Shown here: positions 22,721 through 28,555 of the stretch, in pieces
How positions within the stretch are numbered: the stretch's first letter is position 1
How the letters are laid out: every line of letters begins with the position of its first letter
Assembly (NCBI GenBank): GCA_032160545.1
Contig: JAVHVN010000089.1
Span: 1 to 28,555 of the forward strand
Length of the DNA stretch: 28,555 bases
Source: DATGFB01 sp032160545
GTDB lineage: Bacteria > Actinomycetota > Actinomycetes > Mycobacteriales > Jatrophihabitantaceae
Reading direction: 5' to 3'
Translations under genes and position numbers: made by a program
Notes under the pieces: generated by a model
What the model saw: the letters and a program-made list of their open reading frames with translations, nothing else
Told to the model about the DNA's origin: nothing
The model's database searches: none

Positions 22721-24154
22721 GTGCGTTTCGTCGACCCCCTCCCGCCGTTCGAGCTGACGTACGACGACGTCTTCATGATTCCGGCCCGCTCCGACGTGGC
22801 CTCGCGCTTCGACGTCGACCTGGCCACCTCCGACGGCAGTGGGGCGACGATCCCGATCGTCGTCGCGAACATGACTGCGGTTGCCGGTCGGCGCATGGCC
22901 GAGACGGTCGCTCGCCGGGGCGGGCTCGCAGTGCTGCCACAGGACATTCCGTCGGCCGTCGTGGCCGACGTCGTCCGCTGGGTGAAGCACCGTCACCTCG
23001 TCGTCGACACCGCGCTGACACTGGCTCCGACCAGTCCGGTGAGCGACGCTCTGGCGCTGCTCGCAAAGCGGGCGCACGGCGCCGTCATCGTCGTCGAGGG
23101 CGGCCGGCCGGTGGGTGTCGTCACCGAGGCGGACTGCAGCGGTGCGGACCGCTTCGCCCAGTTGGAGCAGGTGATGAGCCGGGACCCTCTGACGCTGAAC
23201 GATCCGGTGGACCCAGAGAAGGCGTTCGACATTCTCGACGCCGCCCGCCGCAAGCTCGCGCCTGTCGTGGACGACTCCGGAGCCCTGATCGGGGTGCTCA
23301 CCCGCACGGCCACGGTCCGCTCGACCATGTACCGCCCGGCCGTCGACGGCAACGGCCGGCTGCGGATCGCCGCGGCCGTCGGTGTGAACGGCGACGTCGC
23401 AGCCAAGGCTGCCGCCCTGCTTGCGGCCGGCATCGACCTGCTGGTCATCGACACCGCGCACGGGCACCAGCGGCGCATGCTCGACGCCCTTGCGGCGGTA
23501 CGTCGGTTGGAGCCGGGGGTTCCGGTGGCGGCCGGAAACGTCGTCTCCGCCCAGGGCACGCGCGACCTCATCGCGGCGGGGGCCGATATCGTCAAGGTCG
23601 GCGTCGGGCCAGGCGCGATGTGCACTACCCGGATGATGACGGGCGTCGGGCGGCCGCAGTTCTCCGCCGTCGTCGAGTGCGCCACGGCGGCACGCGAGGT
23701 CGGTAAGCACGTGTGGGCCGACGGGGGAGTGCGCCATCCCCGCGACGTCGCTCTTGCGCTCGCAGCCGGCGCGTCGTCGGTGATGGTCGGCTCCTGGTTC
23801 GCGGGCACCTATGAGTCGCCGGGCGACCTGCACGTCGACCCCGACGGGCGGATGTACAAGGACAGCTTCGGCATGGCCTCGGCCCGCGCCGTCGCGAACC
23901 GCACGAGCGGGGAGAGCGCGTTCGACCGGGCCCGCAAGGCGCTGTTCGAGGAGGGCATCTCGTCCGGGCGGCAATACCTCGACCCAGAACGACCCGGCGT
24001 CGAGGATCTGCTCGACACGATCACCGCAGGCCTCCGGTCGGCGTGCACGTACGCCGGGGCCACGACCCTGAGCGAGTTCGCCCAGCGCGCGCTCGTCGGC
24101 GTGCAGAGCGCCTCCGGCTATGCCGAGGGGCGCCCCATCTACCGCGGTTGGTGA
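22721..24154 (+). CDS. guaB1: GuaB1-type GMP reductase / IMP dehydrogenase-related protein with CBS domains
   Basis: A 477-residue TIM-barrel enzyme of the IMPDH/GMPR family. The start LTYDDVFMIPARSDV is typical. Two CBS repeats occupy about residues 95-205 (HGAVIVVEGGRPVGVVTEAD and LAPVVDDSGALIGVLTR, each quoted in part). The catalytic loop reads VGPGAMCTTRMMTGVGRPQ; the CTTR.MTGVG form is that of GMP reductases, not the CITQ of IMP dehydrogenases. It matches mycobacterial GuaB1 (Rv1843c), and the M. smegmatis protein has been described as a CBS-containing GMP reductase. It would convert GMP to IMP with NADPH, with CBS domains sensing nucleotides. The GTG at 22721 follows a TAGAGT -10 by 5 nt, so the mRNA is probably leaderless. 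Confidence 0.9.
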   Translation: MRFVDPLPPFELTYDDVFMIPARSDVASRFDVDLATSDGSGATIPIVVANMTAVAGRRMAETVARRGGLAVLPQDIPSAVVADVVRWVKHRHLVVDTALTLAPTSPVSDALALLAKRAHGAVIVVEGGRPVGVVTEADCSGADRFAQLEQVMSRDPLTLNDPVDPEKAFDILDAARRKLAPVVDDSGALIGVLTRTATVRSTMYRPAVDGNGRLRIAAAVGVNGDVAAKAAALLAAGIDLLVIDTAHGHQRRMLDALAAVRRLEPGVPVAAGNVVSAQGTRDLIAAGADIVKVGVGPGAMCTTRMMTGVGRPQFSAVVECATAAREVGKHVWADGGVRHPRDVALALAAGASSVMVGSWFAGTYESPGDLHVDPDGRMYKDSFGMASARAVANRTSGESAFDRARKALFEEGISSGRQYLDPERPGVEDLLDTITAGLRSACTYAGATTLSEFAQRALVGVQSASGYAEGRPIYRGW

Positions 24155-24170
24155 TCGATGGCACGCGGAG

Positions 24171-24192
24171 CGCTGTGCGGACTCGCACGGCG
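24171..24192 (+). terminator. Strong stem-loop after guaB1, likely intrinsic terminator without U-tract
   Basis: CGCTGTGCG (24171-24179) pairs with CGCACGGCG (24184-24192) in a 9-bp stem with one G-U pair and a GACT loop, 16 nt after the stop. Actinobacterial terminators often lack a T-run. Confidence 0.5.
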
Positions 24193-24311
24193 AGACCCAC
24201 GTCGCCCCCTCCTGAAACCTGGCATCGCGGTGTGAGTCGCGGGGGTGAGTAAGGAATGGAACAATCGGGCATTCATCACCCGAGCTCCGGCGGATCCGTG
24301 CGACGAGAGGG

Positions 24312-25718
24312 ATGACGCGCATGCTGCTGCCGATGTCGCCGACCGACTCGATGTTCCTGCTCGCCGAGTCCCGTGAACACCCCATGCACGTCGGTGGCCT
24401 GCAGTTGTTCGTCCCGCCCGATGGCGCGACCGCTCTGGACGTCCGCGCCATGTTCGACGACGCGATCAAGGCCGATGAGGTGGCGCCCCTTTTCCAGAAG
24501 CGTGCCCGCCGCTCGATCACGTCGCTGGGTCAATGGGGGTGGGAGCCGGACCAGGCGTTCGATCTCGAACATCACGTGCGCCGCAACGCCCTGCCGCAGC
24601 CGGGACGCATCCTCGAGCTGCTCGCACTGTGCTCGCGTCTGCACTCGTCGCTGCTCGACCGGCACCGTCCGCTCTGGGAGATGCATCTGATCGAAGGCCT
24701 CGACGACGGTCGGTACGCCGTCTACTTCAAGGTGCATCACGCGATGGTCGACGGCGTCTCGGCGCTGCGGCTGATGTCCAAGATGTTGAGCGAAGACCCG
24801 GACCTGCGGGACATGCCGCCGCCCTGGGCGCCGCCGGTGATCCCGCGCCGGCCGTCGGCGGGCGGCGGCGGCGGCGGCGACGGCCCCCCGGTGTCGGCGG
24901 TGCGTAGCGCTCTCGAGGTCGTGGGGGAGGCTGCCGGCCTGGTGCCCGCGCTCGCGCGCACGATCGGTCGAGGCGTCAACGCCCAGGGTGCCTCGCTGTC
25001 GTTCGCGGCCCCGAAGTCGATGCTCAACGTCCCGATCACCGGGGCTCGGCGGTTTGCAGCCCAGTCCTGGTCGATGGAACGCATCCGGCAAGTGGGCAAG
25101 GCGGCTGAGGCGACAGTCAACGACGTGGTGCTCGCGATGTGCTCGGGTGCCCTGCGTTGCTACATGATGAGCCTCGACGCGCTGCCCGACGACCCGCTGA
25201 TCGCGATGGTGCCGGTCTCGCTGCATCCCGACGAGACGAACTCGCTCGACGGCGGCGGCAACAACATCGGCGTCGTGATGTGCAACCTCGGCACCCACCT
25301 GGAGGATCCGGCCGACCGGTTGCAGGTCGTGCACCGCTCCATGACCGAGGGCAAGGACTCCATGCGGGGGCTCACGCAACTGCAGATCCTGGCGATGAGT
25401 GCGATCGGGCTGAGCCCGCTGCTCGTGCTGCCCGCGCTGCGCCTCAACGGCGTGGTGCGGCCACCCTTCAACCTGGTGATCTCGAACGTTCCCGGCCCGC
25501 GCAAGCCGATGTACTGGAACGGCGCGCGTCTGGACGGCCTGTACCCGTTGTCGATACCGCTCGACGGTCAGGCACTCAACATCACCTGCACCAGCTACTC
25601 GGATGAGATTGCGTTTGGGCTGACGGGCTGCCGCCGCACCGTCCCGCACCTGCAGCGGCTGCTCACGTATCTCGACGACGAGCTGCGTGACCTGGAGGAT
25701 GCCGTGGGCGTCGCTTGA
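24312..25718 (+). CDS. Wax ester synthase / diacylglycerol acyltransferase (WS/DGAT, Tgs type)
   Basis: A 468-residue acyltransferase expected to form triacylglycerol or wax esters from acyl-CoA. The catalytic motif HHAMVDG of the HHxxxDG family is present near residue 143, with PLWEMHLIEGL before it. Later landmarks are VNDVVLAMCSGALR, SNVPGPRKPMYWNGA and the C-terminal TCTSYSDEIAFGLTGCRRTVP (quoted up to 20 at most: NITCTSYSDEIAFGLTGC). Between the two halves is a glycine run encoded by (GGC)6 at 24861-24878, a linker likely to vary in length. The ATG at 24312 is preferred over the next ATG at 24321 because it is preceded by GAGAGG. Neighbouring lipid-related genes are limited to the AidB-like gene. 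Whether it prefers diacylglycerol or fatty alcohol cannot be told. Confidence 0.92.
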   Translation: MTRMLLPMSPTDSMFLLAESREHPMHVGGLQLFVPPDGATALDVRAMFDDAIKADEVAPLFQKRARRSITSLGQWGWEPDQAFDLEHHVRRNALPQPGRILELLALCSRLHSSLLDRHRPLWEMHLIEGLDDGRYAVYFKVHHAMVDGVSALRLMSKMLSEDPDLRDMPPPWAPPVIPRRPSAGGGGGGDGPPVSAVRSALEVVGEAAGLVPALARTIGRGVNAQGASLSFAAPKSMLNVPITGARRFAAQSWSMERIRQVGKAAEATVNDVVLAMCSGALRCYMMSLDALPDDPLIAMVPVSLHPDETNSLDGGGNNIGVVMCNLGTHLEDPADRLQVVHRSMTEGKDSMRGLTQLQILAMSAIGLSPLLVLPALRLNGVVRPPFNLVISNVPGPRKPMYWNGARLDGLYPLSIPLDGQALNITCTSYSDEIAFGLTGCRRTVPHLQRLLTYLDDELRDLEDAVGVA

Positions 25719-25770
25719 GCTCGTTCTCGGTCGGGTGTTCGCGGGAACCGGCTGAACTTTTTAGACTGAC

Positions 25771-25784
25771 ATAATGTTCATTAT
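25771..25784. repeat. AT-rich perfect palindrome
   Basis: ATAATGTTCATTAT has exact 6-bp arms around TT and stands out in this GC-rich sequence. It could be an operator or the core site of a recombinase. No recombinase gene is adjacent. Confidence 0.7.
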
Positions 25785-25981
25785 CGGCGAACTTGCAGAG
25801 CCAGGTTCCGGCGCCCTTCACGGGCGACTTAGCCACACAACGGGGGCTCGACCACGATCCGCTGGCGGCCCCGTCTCCTGAAGGCCACGCGGTCGTCGTC
25901 CGGAAACTGCGCTGCCAGCGCGGCCAGGCGTTCCCGGACGGGCTGCTCAAGCAGCTGACCAACACGGTGCTCGGGACCGCG

Positions 25982-26011
25982 TTGAAAGCCACCAACGCCC
26001 CGAAATTTATA
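25982..26011 (+). promoter_or_regulatory. Candidate promoter of the sigma-factor module
   Basis: TTGAAA (25982-25987), 18 bp, TTTATA (26006-26011) is the only sigma-70-like pair upstream of the exported-protein gene and would give a leader of about 80 nt. An ECF-type GGAAC/CGTT promoter was looked for and not convincingly found. Confidence 0.35.
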
Positions 26012-26097
26012 CGATGGGTGCAACGCCGCTCTCCGCTGAATGCGTTGACTGAGTGTGACGGCCAAGCCGACTGGCGGCAGGCCGAAAGGACACACTC

Positions 26098-26805
26098 ATG
26101 AATCGTCTTGTGTTGCTGGCCGGCGGCGGTCTGTTGTCGGCCATTGCGGCGGTTGCCATTCCGGTGGTAGCCGCGACTGCCGACACGCATGCACCGGCCA
26201 TCCGGCCCGCAGAGTCCCCTCCTCAGGTTGCTGCGCAACCGGCGGGGGTGCCAGCGACGGCGCCAACGACGGCGCCAACGACGGCGCCTGGCACGCGAAC
26301 CTTTCCCATGACTCCGAGCTGGCTTCCATACAACCTGTCCCTCAAGCCCGGCTTCGTGCAAGTTCTGCCTGGGTCGGTTGCCTGGATCTCGGCGTCGTCC
26401 GGAGCGGGCGCACTGGTGCAGCTGACCGTCGTCGACAATCCGGCGACCGCACTGTCGGTGCCGCTCAAGGACGGGTCCGGCTTCAGCAAACTTCCGACGA
26501 CGAAGACGACGATCGACGGAAGGGACGCCTACCTGTCTGCCGGCCAGACCGTCACCGAGTCGGGTCCTGCAGACGCGTCGGGTCCCAGCCAAGCTTCTCC
26601 AGGGTCCACGACCCACACGATTGACCGAAGCGGCATGGGCTACCTGATGTTCCAGCCGACAGCTGGCAAATGGCTGCTGATCGGCGCTCAGAACTATCGG
26701 AACGGTCGCCCGGAAGCTGCCGACGCGGCAACACTGACGCACATCGCGACCGGGCTCACGAGCGCCCCGATGGCTGGCGCGGCCCCCGCCGCCCCCGGCA
26801 AGTAA
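26098..26805 (+). CDS. Exported protein of unknown function sharing a domain with the downstream anti-sigma candidate
   Basis: A 235-residue protein. The N-terminus is a signal peptide or anchor (MNRLVLLAGGG then hydrophobic to VVAATADTHA) with no lipobox Cys. A Pro/Ala/Thr linker with TAPT repeats follows (residues about 35-68). The folded part, from TFPMTPSWLPYNLS to IATGLTSAPM, can be aligned by eye with the gene product at 27330: TFPLTPGWLPYGLS, VQITIADA versus VQLTVVDN, DRTGDRYLLFQ versus DRSGMGYLMFQ, and TLVRIATGI versus TLTHIATGL. I recognise no named family. The ATG at 26098 has AAAGGA 7 nt upstream. The sigma gene starts 7 bp after the stop. An accessory or decoy partner of the sigma/anti-sigma pair is inferred. 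Confidence 0.8.
   Translation: MNRLVLLAGGGLLSAIAAVAIPVVAATADTHAPAIRPAESPPQVAAQPAGVPATAPTTAPTTAPGTRTFPMTPSWLPYNLSLKPGFVQVLPGSVAWISASSGAGALVQLTVVDNPATALSVPLKDGSGFSKLPTTKTTIDGRDAYLSAGQTVTESGPADASGPSQASPGSTTHTIDRSGMGYLMFQPTAGKWLLIGAQNYRNGRPEAADAATLTHIATGLTSAPMAGAAPAAPGK
26256..26288 (+). repeat. 12-bp in-frame tandem repeat in the exported protein linker
   Basis: GACGGCGCCAAC occurs at 26256-26267 and 26268-26279, followed by 9 bp of a third unit ending at 26288. It encodes the repeated Thr-Ala-Pro-Thr linker. Confidence 0.9.
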
Positions 26806-26812
26806 GTCCTAC

Positions 26813-27325
26813 GTGCAGCGGTCAGACGACTTCGAGGCATTCGTCCACCAACATGGACAAGCCCTCGTTTGGTTCGCCCGTCGCCTGACCTCGGATCACC
26901 ACCGCGGCGAGGACCTCGTTCAAGAGGTCCTCGCCCGGTGCGCGTTCCGATGGAACGAGATAGAGCACATTGCGAACCGTCCCGCGTACGTCCGCAAGGC
27001 GATCGTCCGCGAGTACCTGTCCTGGCGACGTCGCCGATCCTCCACCGAGTGGATCGTGGCCGAAGTCGGCGAATCGCCATCCGAACGTGCTGGCGCCTTC
27101 GACGGCGAGTTGGCGGCTCGCGACGAGATGATCCGCGCGCTTGCTCAGCTGCCTGCTCGCCAGCGCGTGGTGCTCGTGCTGCGCTACTACGAGGACCTGC
27201 CTGACGAACGAATCGCCGAGATTCTCCGTTCCCCCGCGTCCACCGTGCGGTCGCTCGCACGACGCGGTCTGATCAGCCTGCGCCACTGCACTCCCGCCGC
27301 CGACATTCTGCCCATGCGGAGCTGA
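26813..27325 (+). CDS. SigE-family ECF RNA polymerase sigma factor
   Basis: A 170-residue sigma-70-family factor with only regions 2 and 4. Region 2 runs from FEAFVHQHGQALVWFARRL through GEDLVQEVLARCAFRW (the core-binding and -10 recognition helices) to YVRKAIVREYLSWRRRRSS. Region 4 is IRALAQLPARQRVVLVLRYY, then DERIAEILRSPASTVRSLARRG, the -35-reading helix-turn-helix. The pattern is that of the actinobacterial SigE-family group of small ECF factors. The GTG at 26813 lacks a strong ribosome site and lies 7 bp after the exported-protein stop, so it may depend on translational coupling. The putative anti-sigma gene starts 4 bp downstream. Its target promoters cannot be deduced here. Confidence 0.9.
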   Translation: MQRSDDFEAFVHQHGQALVWFARRLTSDHHRGEDLVQEVLARCAFRWNEIEHIANRPAYVRKAIVREYLSWRRRRSSTEWIVAEVGESPSERAGAFDGELAARDEMIRALAQLPARQRVVLVLRYYEDLPDERIAEILRSPASTVRSLARRGLISLRHCTPAADILPMRS

Positions 27326-27329
27326 GCCG

Positions 27330-28151
27330 ATGAACGACCTTGACGCTGCCATCCACGAGGCGCTGCGATCGCCGCACTTCGACGCCGCGATCGACACTCG
27401 GGAGCTGCTGGCACAGATCCAGAGCCGACGAACCCCCACTCACCGAGCCACGTCCTCCGGCTCGGCATGGGCAGCCGCCGCCGCAGCGATAGCTGCGCTG
27501 CTGGTCGCCGTCACCCTCCACGCTGTTGGTTCGACGCCGCGTCGCTCTGCCGGCGCGCCATCGTCGGCCACGGCGGCAAGCCCGGGCGCAGATGCGCGAC
27601 CGCCGGAAGTCGGCCCGACTTTTCCGCTGACTCCCGGCTGGCTTCCCTATGGGCTCTCGACGGCCGACGGAGTCACCGAGGGCTCGTCGAACATTCTGGA
27701 TATCACTTCCGGTTGCACCGACGGTCCCGAGGTTCAGATCACAATCGCCGACGCCCACGCGCTCGAATCCATCGCTGCCAAACAACACTTCGCAATCACA
27801 GCCACGACTGTCGGAGGGCTTGCCGCGACGTTGGCCCTCCCCCAGGCATTCGAGCAGAACGGACACCGCATCGACCGCACCGGCGATCGCTACTTGCTGT
27901 TCCAGCGCTACGCCGGTGCCTGGGTCATGATCCGGGCTGGTGCGGGTCGTCACGTACCTGCGGATTCGGCCACGCTGGTGCGGATCGCCACTGGCATTCT
28001 TCCCGTTCCGCTCCACGTGCGAAGCCGCGTCCTGACGTGCCCGACTTCGCCTGCGAACCGACTGACCTCATGTTGTACGGCTATGCCATCGACACCGTTG
28101 TCGACTATCGCGTCGCCAGGGGCTGCAGCGCCCTCGCCGGTGGTGTCGTAG
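27330..28151 (+). CDS. Putative membrane anti-sigma factor with extracytoplasmic sensor domain, 3' end possibly frameshifted
   Basis: A 273-residue protein as read. A cytoplasmic N-terminus of about 45 residues (LDAAIHEALRSPHFDAAIDT, then a basic RRTPTHR) precedes a transmembrane helix (SAWAAAAAAIAALLVAVTLH). A Pro/Ala linker follows, then the same TFPLTPGWLPYGLS domain as in the upstream exported protein. Position directly after an ECF sigma gene, GGAG at 27318-27321 and single-pass topology suggest an anti-sigma factor. No zinc HxxxCxxC motif is present. After about residue 228 the frame becomes Ser/Thr/Pro/Cys-rich and unlike protein, while the +2 frame reads PDVPDFACEPTDLMLYGYAI and ends at 28183, so a frameshift near 28000-28040 is suspected. 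Confidence 0.72.
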   Translation: MNDLDAAIHEALRSPHFDAAIDTRELLAQIQSRRTPTHRATSSGSAWAAAAAAIAALLVAVTLHAVGSTPRRSAGAPSSATAASPGADARPPEVGPTFPLTPGWLPYGLSTADGVTEGSSNILDITSGCTDGPEVQITIADAHALESIAAKQHFAITATTVGGLAATLALPQAFEQNGHRIDRTGDRYLLFQRYAGAWVMIRAGAGRHVPADSATLVRIATGILPVPLHVRSRVLTCPTSPANRLTSCCTAMPSTPLSTIASPGAAAPSPVVS

Positions 28152-28167
28152 CGACGAGTTCAGCCGC

Positions 28168-28555
<388 letters not shown>

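Larger units (their letters stand above)
25719..26097. other. Gene-poor accessory segment between WS/DGAT and the sigma-factor module
   Basis: No convincing gene fills these 379 bp. Short open frames exist on both strands (about 102 codons plus-strand from 25793, about 88 codons minus-strand from 26095), but none has a recognisable domain, a good ribosome site or clean codon bias. GTTC/GAAC at 25737-25748 followed by a T-run at 25758-25762 could be a weak terminator for WS/DGAT. An AT-rich palindrome, a possible promoter and the AAAGGA ribosome site (26085-26090) of the next gene also lie here. The segment may be the remnant of a mobile element or a decayed gene. Confidence 0.5.

Noticed and set aside
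22046..24520. 824-codon minus-strand open frame across guaB1 and the HAD gene
   Set aside because: It crosses two well-supported genes in other frames and has no recognisable motif.
24861..24878. (GGC)6 tract as a regulatory element
   Set aside because: It lies in frame within the WS/DGAT gene and simply encodes a glycine linker.
25793..26101. 102-codon plus-strand frame and overlapping 88-codon minus-strand frame as genes
   Set aside because: Neither has a ribosome site, homologous motif or coding bias that I can see; the region is described as a gene-poor segment instead.

Overview
The window is a high-GC actinobacterial (Actinomycetota, class Actinomycetes) chromosome segment. The evidence is the strong G/C third-position bias, frequent GTG starts, ATGA/GTGA gene overlaps, leaderless-looking promoters with TANNNT -10 hexamers, and gene orders I recognise from Mycobacterium and Streptomyces. 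The sequence does not let me name a genus. All family calls come from reading motifs by eye; no database search was run.

Positions 1-9832 hold a tightly packed plus-strand housekeeping block: pyrG (5' end outside the window), a Nudix ADP-ribose pyrophosphatase, xerD, parA, scpA, scpB, rluB, an AroH-type chorismate mutase, cmk, a shortened PlsC-like acyltransferase and der. It matches the M. tuberculosis Rv1699-Rv1713 neighbourhood and joins chromosome organisation (XerD, ParA, ScpAB) to nucleotide metabolism and ribosome maturation. A tRNA-Pro(GGG) at 9870-9943 marks the junction with a second conserved block.

Positions 9999-18842 match the Rv1822-Rv1832 order: a CDP-alcohol phosphatidyltransferase (PgsA2 / actinobacterial cardiolipin synthase type), a DUF881-Sbp-DUF881 membrane trio, gcvH, a GarA-like FHA protein with an added zinc ribbon, the MerR regulator FtsR, a DUF151 nuclease-like protein, a second MerR regulator, and gcvP behind a single-aptamer glycine riboswitch. 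The block combines glycine cleavage with envelope and division functions.

Positions 18889-25718 are looser: a Zur-type Fur regulator, a TetR regulator with a perfect palindrome at its start and an AidB-like acyl-CoA dehydrogenase behind it, a DUF5999 protein and a HAD phosphatase on the minus strand, guaB1 (GMP-reductase type with CBS domains) divergent from the HAD gene, and a WS/DGAT acyltransferase.

Positions 25719-28183 look accessory. A 379-bp segment without a convincing gene carries an AT-rich palindrome. It is followed by a three-gene module: an exported protein, a SigE-family ECF sigma factor, and a membrane-anchored putative anti-sigma factor. The two flanking proteins share one extracytoplasmic domain, and the anti-sigma gene may be frameshifted at its 3' end. 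This is the best candidate for an undescribed system. The window ends inside a minus-strand UvrA-family gene.
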